A stretch of 42,969 nt of DNA from Candidatus Omnitrophota bacterium (GTDB lineage Bacteria; Omnitrophota; Gorgyraeia; Gygaellales; Profunditerraquicolaceae): positions 1-42,969 of the forward strand of contig JAHIOW010000027.1 of assembly GCA_018895075.1 (NCBI GenBank), read 5' to 3'. Of the stretch, positions 23,731-32,389 are shown piece by piece. Within the stretch, counting starts at the first letter, position 1. Every line of letters begins with the position of its first letter. The notes beneath the pieces are model-generated. The model was not told the DNA's origin, did not search any database, and was given only the letters and a program-made list of their open reading frames with translations. The translations under genes were made by a program, and so were the position numbers.

Positions 23731-25026
23731 CTATTTCTTGGGCCAATATTTCTCAACCATGGAACTTTTTATTCCGGTCTCCTCAGACGTAAAGCATTCC
23801 GCCATAATCTCCCAGCCTCTATCCAGCGCCTTTTCTAGGGGGATATTGACTTCTAAAGACATCATTTCTTTCTCGAATAATCTGCCGTACTTAAGGAGTT
23901 TGTTATCCCATGAACTCATCTTAAAACCCATGGCGCGTTTTTCTAAGGTAGAGCGGTAATTAGCAAACAACTGGATCATAGTGTCCATTATTATACGGTG
24001 GTCTGAGCGGGTCTTACCATTGACCTGCTGCTTAAGACGACTTAGAGAGCCGAATGGCTCTATGACCCCCCCTTTGAGATAAAACTGGCCTTCGGTAATA
24101 TAGCCGGTATTATCCGGAACCGGATGGGTAACATCATCGCCGGGCATAGTAGTAGCTGCCAGGATGGTGATGGAGCCCGCACCTTCAAAATCCACTGCTT
24201 TTTCATAACGTGCGGCTAATTGGCTGTATAAATCGCCGGGATAACCGCGGTTAGAAGGAACCTGTTCCATGGTGATAGATATCTCCTTGAGCGCATCGGC
24301 AAAATTGGTCATATCAGTAAGCAGTACCAGGACCCGCTTGCCATTTAAGGCAAATTGTTCTGCTACTGCCAGACTAATATCCGGAACAAGCAAGCATTCT
24401 ACTGTGGGGTTGGCAGCGGTATGGATAAAAAATATAGAACGGCCTAAAGCTCCTTGTTCCTCCAGTGTATCCCTGAAAAAGAGATAATCGTCGTGTTTTA
24501 AGCCCATACCCCCTAAAATGATAATGTCTGCCTCTGCTTGTATGGCAATGCGCGCGAGTAATTCGTTATATGGCTCACCGGCTATCGAGAAAATAGGTAA
24601 TTTCTGCGAGACTACTAATGAATTAAACACATCAATCATCGGGATACCAGTACGCACCATTTTGTTGGGGATGATTCTTTTTACCGGATTAACCGGAGGG
24701 CCGGCAATATCAATCATATTCTCGGAGAGCGTTGGCCCTTTATCTAAAGGCGCTCCGCTTCCATTAAAGATCCTGCCTAAAAGATTATCGCCGCTGGCAA
24801 TACGCATGGGATGGCCTAAGAAACGTACTTTATCGCCAGTTGATATACCGCGACTTCCGGCAAAGACCTGTAAAGAAACTCTCTTACCGTCTAAACGGAT
24901 AACCTGGGCCAGGGACATCCCCCGCTGCGTGGACACCTCGGCAATATCTGAATATCCCACGCCTTCTGCCTCAACCGTAATGACATCTCCGGCGATTTGA
25001 CTGATATTAGTATAGAATTTATACAT
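23731..25026 (-). CDS. ntpB: V/A-type ATPase non-catalytic subunit B
   Basis: This 431-residue nucleotide-binding-fold subunit alternates with A in the head. It starts [31 protein letters not shown] and has the FLGHPM and [13 protein letters not shown] motifs. [19 protein letters not shown] occupies the place of the P-loop and lacks the GKT sequence, as expected for B. Later come [16 protein letters not shown] and the [19 protein letters not shown] block in the form [13 protein letters not shown]. It overlaps subunit A by eight bases. Confidence 0.95.
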   Translation of the reverse strand: MYKFYTNISQIAGDVITVEAEGVGYSDIAEVSTQRGMSLAQVIRLDGKRVSLQVFAGSRGISTGDKVRFLGHPMRIASGDNLLGRIFNGSGAPLDKGPTLSENMIDIAGPPVNPVKRIIPNKMVRTGIPMIDVFNSLVVSQKLPIFSIAGEPYNELLARIAIQAEADIIILGGMGLKHDDYLFFRDTLEEQGALGRSIFFIHTAANPTVECLLVPDISLAVAEQFALNGKRVLVLLTDMTNFADALKEISITMEQVPSNRGYPGDLYSQLAARYEKAVDFEGAGSITILAATTMPGDDVTHPVPDNTGYITEGQFYLKGGVIEPFGSLSRLKQQVNGKTRSDHRIIMDTMIQLFANYRSTLEKRAMGFKMSSWDNKLLKYGRLFEKEMMSLEVNIPLEKALDRGWEIMAECFTSEETGIKSSMVEKYWPKK

Positions 25027-26773
25027 TAGATTCCTGATTTTTGTTTTTAACTTTTTCTTTTATGGTATTAGAAACCTCTTCTTCAGACCTCTTAAAATCT
25101 GGGGTATCCCAGGCAGCGGAATTCCACCCACGAAACTGTTGCCTTAGTTTCTGGAAAAATTTCAGCGCCTCTTCTTTATCAGTAAAAACGAATTCCGTCT
25201 CTAAAATATTATAGATGAAATTAAATATATATTTTTGCCTCTCTGCAGGAGCAGCTTCATCTACCTCATCATAGGCATTCTGCTGTAAATATACAAAATC
25301 AAAGAATTCTCCTTTAAGGTAATCTATATAATCTTCTAGTGATGTGCCTTCTTCGCCTACCACCTTCATCATCTGACTAACATCATGGCTCTTGCGCAGG
25401 ATCTGATGGCCTCGAAGCATCTGTTTTTCATCAATGAAACTTTTATATTTACTCCAGCTAATTAGAGGATCTATAGCCGGATAGCGACGGGCATCTGAAC
25501 GTTCGCGCGCAAGCCCATGAAAGGCACCCACAACTTTAAGTGTCGCCTGGGTAACCGGCTCCTCAAAATTCCCGCCGGCAGGGCTGATTGTCCCGCCAAT
25601 AGTCACCGAGCCACAAGAACCATCATGCAATCTCACCATACCTGCCCTTTCATAAAAAGAAGCAATGCGCGATTCCAGGTATGCCGGAAAGGCCTCCTCT
25701 CCGGGTATCTCCTCAAGCCTACCAGACATCTCGCGCATGGCCTGCGCCCACCTAGAGGTAGAGTCAGCGAGTAATAAAACATTTAATCCCATCTGGCGGT
25801 AATATTCGGCAATAGTTACTGCGGTGTAGACGCTGGATTCTCTGGCTGCTACGGGCATGGAACTGGTATTACAGATAATCACTGTACGGTCGCTTAATGG
25901 CCTGCCTGTTCTAGGATCGGATATTTTCGGAAAGGTCTTTAATGTCTCCACAACTTCTCCAGCGCGTTCTCCGCAGGCAGCAATAATCACAATATCAACT
26001 TGCGCATGACGGCTGGTAAGTTGCTGCAGAACTGTTTTACCTGACCCAAAAGGCCCGGGGATGCAATAAGTGCCGCCGCGGGCAACGGGAAAGAGAGAAT
26101 CAATCAAGCGCATTTTAGTTACCAGGGGCTCCCCTGGCTTTAATCTTTCAGAATATGCCTGAATAGGAATCTTGACCGGCCAGATTTGCTGCAGATATGC
26201 TTGGTATTGTTTACCAGACTCATCCTGTAATTTGGCAACCGGATCCTTTAAATTATATTTTCCTTTTTTGGCTATGCTGATAACTTTCAGCGCGCCAGCA
26301 AGATGAAAAGGAACCATAATATAATGTTTAAATATCTTCTCCGGTACCCAACCTAACTTATCTGAACAACGCAGGATATCGCCAACATTAACCAGGGGAG
26401 TAAATTCCCATTCTGTTTCATCGGGGAGCGCTTCAAGATAAATACCGCGCTTTAAAAAGAAACCACACTGTTCGGCAATATGCGGCAGGGGATTCTGTAG
26501 GCCGTCAAATATCTGACCCAGGAGCCCTGGGCCCAGCTCTACAGAGAGTAATTCATTGGTAAATTCAACTTTTTCTCCTACCTTCAGTCCGGCAGTACTC
26601 TCATAGACCTGCATCTCAGCACGCTTGCCTCTTACGCGGATGACTTCGGACTTAAGCCGCTCTTGGTTATGAAGAATATAAGTCACTTCGTTCTGGACAA
26701 TAAAGGCATCAGTCTCTACCGCCACCATATTGCCGCTGATCTTTACTATATGCCCTATTCTCTTTACTGCCAT
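25019..26773 (-). CDS. ntpA: V/A-type ATPase catalytic subunit A
   Basis: This 584-residue catalytic subunit has its P-loop GPFGSGKT at residues 240-247, the arginine finger region and the non-homologous insert typical of V/A-type A subunits. It also has [15 protein letters not shown] with the catalytic glutamate, [35 protein letters not shown], and [16 protein letters not shown]. The last 15 codons are Lys/Asn-rich (KVKNKNQE) and A-rich in DNA, faintly like the heptamer arrays seen elsewhere. A GAGGATAAA ribosome site precedes the ATG. Confidence 0.96.
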   Translation of the reverse strand: MAVKRIGHIVKISGNMVAVETDAFIVQNEVTYILHNQERLKSEVIRVRGKRAEMQVYESTAGLKVGEKVEFTNELLSVELGPGLLGQIFDGLQNPLPHIAEQCGFFLKRGIYLEALPDETEWEFTPLVNVGDILRCSDKLGWVPEKIFKHYIMVPFHLAGALKVISIAKKGKYNLKDPVAKLQDESGKQYQAYLQQIWPVKIPIQAYSERLKPGEPLVTKMRLIDSLFPVARGGTYCIPGPFGSGKTVLQQLTSRHAQVDIVIIAACGERAGEVVETLKTFPKISDPRTGRPLSDRTVIICNTSSMPVAARESSVYTAVTIAEYYRQMGLNVLLLADSTSRWAQAMREMSGRLEEIPGEEAFPAYLESRIASFYERAGMVRLHDGSCGSVTIGGTISPAGGNFEEPVTQATLKVVGAFHGLARERSDARRYPAIDPLISWSKYKSFIDEKQMLRGHQILRKSHDVSQMMKVVGEEGTSLEDYIDYLKGEFFDFVYLQQNAYDEVDEAAPAERQKYIFNFIYNILETEFVFTDKEEALKFFQKLRQQFRGWNSAAWDTPDFKRSEEEVSNTIKEKVKNKNQESNV

Positions 26774-26782
26774 TTTATCCTC

Positions 26783-27313
26783 TTAGCTCTTAACTAACGT
26801 CTCTTCTAAAATACTAGCTTTATCCGCGGTATTAATTATCTCCCAGCGCGCCAGTATCAATAATTTAAGCGCATAGACTACCAGAAAATCTATATCAAAA
26901 TAATGCCCCCTTGCCAACTCATCTAAAAAGTGCCATCTTTCTTGATCAAGCATCCTTTCTGCTGCCAGAATCGAAGGATTCTTTTGGGCATTCATAGCTA
27001 GGCGAGCAATTGCCGGCGGAGCATATTCTTCCCCGCGCAGATATCGGGCTGAATCCATTCTTTTGCGTGCCGCACGAATCTTAACTAACTCATTCCTCAA
27101 TAGCGTATCAAAAATAAACCATTTTCTTAGGCTAGATTGGGTAGTTTCATAAATATACTCTCCTGTGATTGATGCAGTTTCAAGTATCTTGATGCCGCTC
27201 TCCGGAATTAACCCTTGGCAGATTTCAAGAAATCCGGCAAAAGAAAAAGGAGATTGTATGCCAAAATGAAGCATGGGTAAACTGGATATCAAATAGGTAT
27301 AGTAACCGGGCAT
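26783..27313 (-). CDS. V-type ATPase C-like subunit (DUF2764)
   Basis: This 176-residue protein starts MPGYYTYLISSLPMLHFG, the typical opening of DUF2764 proteins, which occupy the slot of the C subunit between E and A in Chlamydia-like ATPase operons. It is mainly helical, with motifs LRKWFIFDTLLRNELVKIRA and RWHFLDELARGHYFDIDFLVVYALKLLILARWE. Chlamydial homologues, as I recall them, are longer. It probably anchors the central stalk to the ring, but this is by position and analogy. Confidence 0.8.
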   Translation of the reverse strand: MPGYYTYLISSLPMLHFGIQSPFSFAGFLEICQGLIPESGIKILETASITGEYIYETTQSSLRKWFIFDTLLRNELVKIRAARKRMDSARYLRGEEYAPPAIARLAMNAQKNPSILAAERMLDQERWHFLDELARGHYFDIDFLVVYALKLLILARWEIINTADKASILEETLVKS

Positions 27314-27314
27314 A

Positions 27315-27956
27315 TTATTGTTTATGCTTTTGTTTTTCTTCTGGAGGCTGGGGACTTGTTCCTTTGAGAATCTGTGCTAGTTTGGGCTGAAGGTATGTGC
27401 CGATGTATTCTGTAAGCGCCTTATCCGTAAAATCAAAATGCGACCTGCCGCGATCATAGCTAATCATGAAACCTGCGTTCATGCCTTCCGAGGCCTTAAG
27501 AACCATACCTTTTTTTAATTCCTCCTTGAGCTCACCCAACAGACCCTTCTCTAGGCTTTCAAGGTCCTGCTTATTTAACAAGACGACAATATCGCTTTTC
27601 TCCTTCCCGCTATAATTTTTAATCAGTGTAACTATAATCTTGGCCATCTCCTGCGGACTCAACGCCGTACGTACGCCTCTAGCGATAAGATTATTGAGCA
27701 TAGTGTTAATCTCTTTGCTTAAAGTAAGCAAAAGGTCTCTTCCTGTCTGCTCCAGAGAAAGCCGAGTGCTCTGTTGGGTTTTAACCACTTTATCCCGGCC
27801 TTCAGCAATAATCTTCTCGGCTTCGGCTTGAGCCTTAGCAACTATCTCTTCAGCCCTTTGTCTTGCCTGCGCCTCAATATTCTTTGCTTTTCCCTGCACA
27901 GCCCTGATTCCTTCTTGATTTATCTTCTCGATTAATCCTTTAATGTCCTCTACCAT
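27315..27956 (-). CDS. ntpE: V/A-type ATPase peripheral stalk subunit E
   Basis: This 213-residue protein has a long Ala/Glu/Lys/Gln-rich N-terminal coiled coil (IEAQARQRAEEIVAKAQAEAEKIIAEGRDK) and a C-terminal globular head ending in a Pro/Lys-rich tail. It is the first gene of the ATPase operon, with a GAGGAGAAGG ribosome site and a promoter about 30 bases upstream. No obvious G/H partner gene for the peripheral stalk lies in the cluster. Confidence 0.88.
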   Translation of the reverse strand: MVEDIKGLIEKINQEGIRAVQGKAKNIEAQARQRAEEIVAKAQAEAEKIIAEGRDKVVKTQQSTRLSLEQTGRDLLLTLSKEINTMLNNLIARGVRTALSPQEMAKIIVTLIKNYSGKEKSDIVVLLNKQDLESLEKGLLGELKEELKKGMVLKASEGMNAGFMISYDRGRSHFDFTDKALTEYIGTYLQPKLAQILKGTSPQPPEEKQKHKQ

Positions 27957-27982
27957 AACCTTCTCCTCATAATAGATAAATA

Positions 27983-28011
27983 ATTATATGCTATTTATCC
28001 TCTAAATTCAA
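27983..28011 (-). promoter_or_regulatory. Promoter of the ATPase operon
   Basis: On the minus strand TTGAAT (28006-28011) and a perfect TATAAT (27983-27988) are separated by exactly 17 bases. They are placed about 30 bases upstream of the subunit E start in the 58-base gap after pyrF. This is a strong sigma-70-type match and separates ATPase expression from the pyrimidine genes. Confidence 0.75.
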
Positions 28012-28014
28012 CCT

Positions 28015-28779
28015 CTATCTAGGAACTTCCTGTAATATCTCATCTACCACTGAGGCGGGATCCTTGGCTGTCAATATAGGCCTGCCGATGACCAGAAAGT
28101 CGCTGCCTGCCTTAAGCGCCTGACTGACAGTGGCAGTCCTTTGTTGGTCATCACCAGCTACCTTTTTTATTCTTATGCCGGGGGTGACAATTACAAAATC
28201 CGAACCAAATTCTTTTCTCATCATGGCCGCTTCACTAACCGCACAAACTACCCCATCGAGACCTACATCTTTAGCCATGCGCGCCGCTTGCAGAACAGTT
28301 CTCTGGGTATCTTCATTATTCTCATCGCTTGTCAAGCTTGTAACGCCAATAATAAGAGGCTTGGGGATATTTAGTCCCGCTGCTTTTTCTATCGCACCCC
28401 TGAGAGCTGCTTTTAACATCTCTAGGCCGCCCTTAGTATGCACGGTCATCATAAAAACTGGTGGAGCCTGCGTCGCATCTTGAACGCTCTCTACAATGCT
28501 CCCTTTCGCCGTATCGAAGGTAGAAACCAAAATAGATGTAGCTGAGCCTGTAGCCGAAGATACTGTGTGTGGAATATCGTGAAATTTTAAATCTAAAAAA
28601 ACCCGGGCCCCTTTCTTAGCAACCATTCTCACTGCTTCTGGGCCGCAAGCAGTAAATAACTGACTACCGACTTTAAAAAGCTTTATGCCTGCAGGATAAA
28701 GTATATCAACAAAATGCTCTGCCTTCTTTAGCGTATCCACGTCCAAGGCTACAATGAGTTTATCTTTTACTGGTTGCAT
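28015..28779 (-). CDS. pyrF: Orotidine 5'-phosphate decarboxylase
   Basis: PyrF converts OMP to UMP, the last step of pyrimidine synthesis. The 254-residue TIM barrel has LIVALDVDTLKKA at residues 8-20, the catalytic DLKFHDIP motif at 63-70, and VTPGIRIK followed by GSDFLVIGRPI for phosphate binding. Between HDIP and the MTVH strand there are 42 residues where Bacillus PyrF has about 19. The extra stretch (residues about 81-103) is not family-like. The gene overlaps pyrD by 13 bases. Confidence 0.95.
   Translation of the reverse strand: MQPVKDKLIVALDVDTLKKAEHFVDILYPAGIKLFKVGSQLFTACGPEAVRMVAKKGARVFLDLKFHDIPHTVSSATGSATSILVSTFDTAKGSIVESVQDATQAPPVFMMTVHTKGGLEMLKAALRGAIEKAAGLNIPKPLIIGVTSLTSDENNEDTQRTVLQAARMAKDVGLDGVVCAVSEAAMMRKEFGSDFVIVTPGIRIKKVAGDDQQRTATVSQALKAGSDFLVIGRPILTAKDPASVVDEILQEVPR
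28471..28539. repeat. Probable in-frame palindromic insertion in pyrF
   Basis: These 69 bases (23 codons) account for the extra residues in PyrF. They contain an imperfect hairpin, CCTTTCG-CCGTA-TCGAAGG on the plus strand, flanked by TCTAC and GTAGA. The limits are approximate and were set by comparing spacing with known PyrF proteins. Confidence 0.45.
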
Positions 28780-29705
28780 TTTAATGATCCGGTTAATTTA
28801 TTAATAGAATTTATATTACTTTTTTGTAAATACTTTTTAATGCCCATGATTATTTCGTGCGAGATTTTAGGATTGATAAAATTAGCTGTTCCTACTGCTA
28901 CTGCCGTAGCGCCGGCTATAAAAAACTCCAAGGCAGAAGAGACATCTATTATACCGCCCATTCCGATAATCGGAATTTTAATTTTTTGATAAACATCCCA
29001 GACCATCCTGAGAGCCACCGGCCTTATTGCCGGACCACTTAAACCCGCAGTTACCGTGGCTATCCGGGATTTTCTTGTATCTATATCTATGCTCATTGCG
29101 TTTAATGTATTTATCAAAGAAACCGCATCAATTCCTGCGCTTTCCGCTGCAATGGCAATCTCGGTAATGTCAGTCACATTGGGTGAAAGCTTAGCAATTA
29201 AGGTCTTTTTAGTAGCCCTGCGTACTGCCTTTACTAAATTATAAGTTGCCTTTGGGTCTTGAGAGATTAGTTTTGAGTTGTGAGTAAGATTAGGGCAGGA
29301 GATATTCAGTTCAATCGCCGCAACCCCCTTTATTTTATCCAGGCGCCGGCTAAGGATAACGAATTCACCCGGATCATCCAGCGCAGAAATACTGACAATA
29401 ATAGGGGTGCCTATTTTATTTAGTCGCGGCAACTTTTCTTGGATAAAGACTTCTAAGCCAGGATTTTCCAAGCCAATAGAATTCAGCATGCCTTGCGGGG
29501 TTTCGCAGGTGCGGCCAGGTGCATTGCCTATTTTCGGCTTTAAGGTAATTGTTTTGGTAACAATTGCTCCCAATTCTTTTAAATTCATAAAATCCTGGAA
29601 TTCCTCAGCGTACCCGAATGTTCCTGAGGCAACCATCACCGGATTCTTTAATTTAAGTTTACCTATATTAACGGAAAGTTTAGGCTGCATCTTTAATGAA
29701 CGCAT
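28767..29705 (-). CDS. pyrD: Dihydroorotate dehydrogenase, class 1B catalytic subunit
   Basis: This 312-residue FMN-binding barrel oxidises dihydroorotate to orotate. It has NPVMVASGTFGYAEEF at 21-36, NSIGLENPG near 76, IELNISCPNLTHNS, and the C-terminal phosphate-binding GMGGIIDVSSALEFFIAGATAVAVGTAN. The presence of pyrK nearby supports class 1B (NAD-linked through PyrK). An ATG five codons into the frame is an alternative start, but the first ATG has GTGAGGA upstream. Confidence 0.95.
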   Translation of the reverse strand: MRSLKMQPKLSVNIGKLKLKNPVMVASGTFGYAEEFQDFMNLKELGAIVTKTITLKPKIGNAPGRTCETPQGMLNSIGLENPGLEVFIQEKLPRLNKIGTPIIVSISALDDPGEFVILSRRLDKIKGVAAIELNISCPNLTHNSKLISQDPKATYNLVKAVRRATKKTLIAKLSPNVTDITEIAIAAESAGIDAVSLINTLNAMSIDIDTRKSRIATVTAGLSGPAIRPVALRMVWDVYQKIKIPIIGMGGIIDVSSALEFFIAGATAVAVGTANFINPKISHEIIMGIKKYLQKSNINSINKLTGSLKCNQ

Positions 29706-29720
29706 AACTTATGTCCTCAC

Positions 29721-30080
29721 TTATTTTGCCAAAATCATTTTGATGGAAATAAAAAGTAAAAATACTCCAAATGCTTTTTTAAGAACAAGCTCAGGTAAAT
29801 TTTGTATGAGACTGGCGCCAATTAATCCACCGACAAAGAACCCCAAACAGATAAAACCCACCATATCCAGTTTTACATTACCGCTGTAGTAATACCGCAG
29901 TGCTGCCAGCAACCCGATGGGCGGAATCATAACCGCAAGCGTTGTGCCTTGGGCTTGGTGCTGGCTCAGGCCGAATATAAAAACCAACAGCGGGATTAAG
30001 ATAGTGCCTCCTCCGATGCCAAATATCCCTGCAGAAATACCCGCCACCAAACCTAAAACAATGTATAACAACTGGCTCAT
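29721..30080 (-). CDS. Half-size TauE/SafE family membrane protein
   Basis: The start is set at the ATG (30080) preceded by GGGAGGAGTT; an open frame reaches a TTG further up. This approximately 119-residue protein has about four membrane helices and the TauE/SafE opening GLVAGISAGIFGIGGGTILIPLLVFI, followed by QAQGTTLAVMIPPIGLLAALRYY. Typical family members have two such halves (about 250 residues). This one has one half and would have to act as a dimer. The exported anion is unknown. It sits between pyrK and pyrD without obvious functional link. Confidence 0.8.
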   Translation of the reverse strand: MSQLLYIVLGLVAGISAGIFGIGGGTILIPLLVFIFGLSQHQAQGTTLAVMIPPIGLLAALRYYYSGNVKLDMVGFICLGFFVGGLIGASLIQNLPELVLKKAFGVFLLFISIKMILAK

Positions 30081-30098
30081 AACTCCTCCCAACCCGGC

Positions 30099-30893
30099 TT
30101 AGCAATCCGGCCAGATTATTTCCTCTGCATTAAACACCGGGCCCTCTTTGCAGACCCGCTTAAAACCTTCTTTGGTATTAACCACACAACCCAAACACGC
30201 CCCAATTCCACAAGCCAGATGTTCTTCTAGCGAAATCTGGGCAGGGATCTTATAAGTTGTAGAAACGCGGCTGACCTCTTTTAACATCGGTCTTGGGCCA
30301 CAGGCATAAATTGCTAATCGCTTATGGCAAATAACAAATGGCAAAATCTTCTTTAGTAAATCAGTAACCTTGCCTTTAAAACCCCTTGAGCCGTCATCAG
30401 TGGATATTTTAACATCGCAACCCAATCTCGTAAATTCTTTTGCGCATAAGATTTCATTCTTGGTTTTTGCTCCAATTAAAACTATTATTTTGCGTTTTGC
30501 GTTTTGCGTTTTGCGTTCCGCTAATTTTTCAGTAAGAAAAATTAGCGGAGCAACTCCCATTCCACCGGCAATGAGTATCGAGTATCGAACATCGAGTATC
30601 GAGTATCCATTTCCTAAGGGGCCGATTATGTCTAAATATTCCCCTGGTTTCTTCCTGGATAAAACCTCTGTCCCTTTACCCAATACCTCATAAATAACTT
30701 CTATGTTCTGCTCTCTAACCCTATGAATACTAAACGGCCTGCGTAATAGCGGCCCATAACCGTCGTCTATGCGAATATCCACAAATTTCCCCGGAGCGGC
30801 CTCCCTGATCATCCCTGCTGCCCGAGCAACCAAACGGAAAAAACCACCCTGCACTCTTTGATTATAAAGTAGTTTACTTCTTATTTGCAACAT
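30099..30893 (-). CDS. pyrK: Dihydroorotate dehydrogenase electron transfer subunit
   Basis: PyrK carries FAD and a 2Fe-2S cluster and passes electrons from PyrD to NAD. The start is set at MLQIRSKLL (30893), with GGAGA upstream; an ATG five codons earlier is possible. Visible features are GPLLRRPFSIHRV (FAD binding), AGGMGVAPLIFL (NAD domain), YACGPRPML, and the cluster motif HLACGIGACLGCVV...RVCKEGPVF with four cysteines. Three heptamer repeat arrays lie within the gene, encoding YSILDVRYSILIA, AERKTQNAKRK and LPFVICHKRLAI. All keep the frame and all core motifs survive. It overlaps the upstream gene by 20 bases. Confidence 0.93.
   Translation of the reverse strand: MLQIRSKLLYNQRVQGGFFRLVARAAGMIREAAPGKFVDIRIDDGYGPLLRRPFSIHRVREQNIEVIYEVLGKGTEVLSRKKPGEYLDIIGPLGNGYSILDVRYSILIAGGMGVAPLIFLTEKLAERKTQNAKRKIIVLIGAKTKNEILCAKEFTRLGCDVKISTDDGSRGFKGKVTDLLKKILPFVICHKRLAIYACGPRPMLKEVSRVSTTYKIPAQISLEEHLACGIGACLGCVVNTKEGFKRVCKEGPVFNAEEIIWPDC
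30311..30345. repeat. Heptamer repeat array (TGGCAAA x5) inside pyrK
   Basis: Five heptamers in 35 bases on the plus strand: TTGCTAA, TCGCTTA, TGGCAAA, TAACAAA, TGGCAAA. They are translated on the minus strand as LPFVICHKRLAI, just before the conserved YACGPRPML strand. Confidence 0.75.
30487..30521. repeat. Heptamer repeat array (GTTTTGC x5) inside pyrK
   Basis: Five heptamers in 35 bases: ATTTTGC, GTTTTGC, GTTTTGC, GTTTTGC, GTTCCGC. The minus-strand translation is AERKTQNAKRKI. Confidence 0.88.
30573..30607. repeat. Heptamer repeat array (GAGTATC x5) inside pyrK
   Basis: Five heptamers in 35 bases: GAGTATC, GAGTATC, GAACATC, GAGTATC, GAGTATC. The minus-strand translation is GYSILDVRYSIL, inserted between the GPLGNG and AGGMGVAP motifs. 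Confidence 0.9.
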
Positions 30894-31581
30894 CTTTCTC
30901 CAACGCATTAGTCCGTCTGATTAAATAACCAATCAAACATATAAACAATATAATTATAATAAGTATGCCTATAAATTCCCTAAGATATACTCTTATGCCT
31001 TCATTTTTAATGTCTTCCCAGGACTCCAAAAAAAGGGTTATAAACAATACTGCTGATATAGTCCCGATTTCTTTTTTTAACCAAGATAGTTTTAAGGGCA
31101 GGTATTCGCTGATATCCATCTGGGATATCTTGGCTATTGAAGGGATAAGGCATGAAACGCGTTGCCGGTAATCCGGGTAATCCTCAGGAAAAGTAACAAA
31201 TAATTTTTCCTCCTCTTTAAATATAAGCAATATATAGCGGGTAATAAAAACCAATAATAACGCTGCCGTTGCCCACCATTGAAACAGGACCAGCACAATA
31301 CCTGATCCGATTAAAAGAATACCTAAATACATAGGATTACGCACCAGTGCATAAGGTCCGCCCTGAAGCAGTGACTGGCCATTTTGAGAATATTCTGACT
31401 TATAACCGCGGGCAGAAACCCTAAAGAGCTGCCCCAACAAGATCAAAACAACGCCGAATATCTCTATTAATTCATCGGTAAAATACCCGTTTGTCCGACG
31501 CAAAAAAAGAGCGGGAAAAAGAATAACTGACATTACGACAGTAAACATAATGAACCCGTTAATCTTCAGGCGTCTTTTCAT
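30874..31581 (-). CDS. Isoprenylcysteine carboxyl methyltransferase / PEMT-like membrane protein
   Basis: This 235-residue integral membrane protein has about five helices. The core GPYALVRNPMYLGILLIGSG followed by an EEEKLFVTFPEDYPDYRQRVSCLIP region is the SAM-binding pattern of the ICMT / phospholipid methyltransferase superfamily. An extra C-terminal hydrophobic helix (IGILIIIILFICLIGYLI) follows. The methyl acceptor is unknown. It lies between mutM and pyrK in the same transcript. Confidence 0.8.
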   Translation of the reverse strand: MKRRLKINGFIMFTVVMSVILFPALFLRRTNGYFTDELIEIFGVVLILLGQLFRVSARGYKSEYSQNGQSLLQGGPYALVRNPMYLGILLIGSGIVLVLFQWWATAALLLVFITRYILLIFKEEEKLFVTFPEDYPDYRQRVSCLIPSIAKISQMDISEYLPLKLSWLKKEIGTISAVLFITLFLESWEDIKNEGIRVYLREFIGILIIIILFICLIGYLIRRTNALEKDVANKK

Positions 31582-31584
31582 CTC

Positions 31585-32385
31585 TTATCTCTGACATTTA
31601 GGGCAAAAATAGGTACCTCTACCGCCTAATGATATTCTCTTAATCAACGTCTTACAGGCGCGACAAGGTTCTCCCTTACGGTCATAAACCTTATGGTATC
31701 TAACATAATCTCCGGGTTTACCCGATAGTTGTACATACTGGTCTACAGAAGAGCCCTTGTAGCGTATGGCCTCTGACAGTGTATCTTTGATTTCTTTAAA
31801 AAGGCCTTCCGTTTCCTTAGAGGAAAGAGAGGATGCAGGTCTTGCTGGGTGGATTTTGGCTCTGAATAAGGCCTCTGCAGCATAGAGATTGCCTATCCCG
31901 GAAATAAATTTCTGGTCCATAAGTAGTGGTTTAATCTTGCTTTTTTTGGCTGCCAGTTTATGTCGAAATCTATCTGGCGTTAACTCAAATGGTTCTGGCC
32001 CTAATTCCCTGATAAATTTTAGAGACCGCCAGTTATCTAACAGGCGCAGTTCTGCAAATAATCTCTGATCCTTAAAATCCAATATCTTGCCATTAGATAA
32101 ATGAAAACTTACCCGGCTAGTTTTACCATCTCCTGGATAAATCAACTGGCCGGTCATCCTTAAATGGATAACCAAGGACTTACCATTTGACAATTCCAAA
32201 ATAAACATTTTAGCCTTGCGCAATATATGTTTAAAGGTTGCCCCTTGGAGCCCCCTTTTGAATTTCTCTATTGAAATTTGACGAATTACCTTAGGATTGC
32301 GCACGCAGACCTCAACTATCCTCTTGCCTAAGATTGTTTTCTCTAGTTCTCTCTTTATTGTCTCTACTTCCGGCAGTTCCGGCAT
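31585..32385 (-). CDS. mutM: Formamidopyrimidine-DNA glycosylase (Fpg/MutM)
   Basis: This 266-residue bifunctional glycosylase/AP lyase removes oxidised purines such as 8-oxoguanine. The N-terminus MPELPEVETI supplies the catalytic Pro2 and Glu3. A conserved lysine lies in ILRKAKMFILEL near residue 57, and the helix-two-turn-helix has KPLLMDQKFISGIGNLYAAEALF. The C-terminal zinc finger is CRAC...YFCPKCQR. Length and motifs are complete. It follows carB by four bases, within the pyrimidine operon. Confidence 0.96.
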   Translation of the reverse strand: MPELPEVETIKRELEKTILGKRIVEVCVRNPKVIRQISIEKFKRGLQGATFKHILRKAKMFILELSNGKSLVIHLRMTGQLIYPGDGKTSRVSFHLSNGKILDFKDQRLFAELRLLDNWRSLKFIRELGPEPFELTPDRFRHKLAAKKSKIKPLLMDQKFISGIGNLYAAEALFRAKIHPARPASSLSSKETEGLFKEIKDTLSEAIRYKGSSVDQYVQLSGKPGDYVRYHKVYDRKGEPCRACKTLIKRISLGGRGTYFCPKCQR

Positions 32386-32389
32386 AACC

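Noticed and set aside
30311-30607. CRISPR array in the pyrK region
   Set aside because: The units are only seven bases, contiguous without spacers, and translated in frame; there are no cas genes.
30874-30908. Frameshift between the methyltransferase-like gene and pyrK
   Set aside because: Both proteins are complete; a start at 30893 with its own ribosome site explains the overlap.
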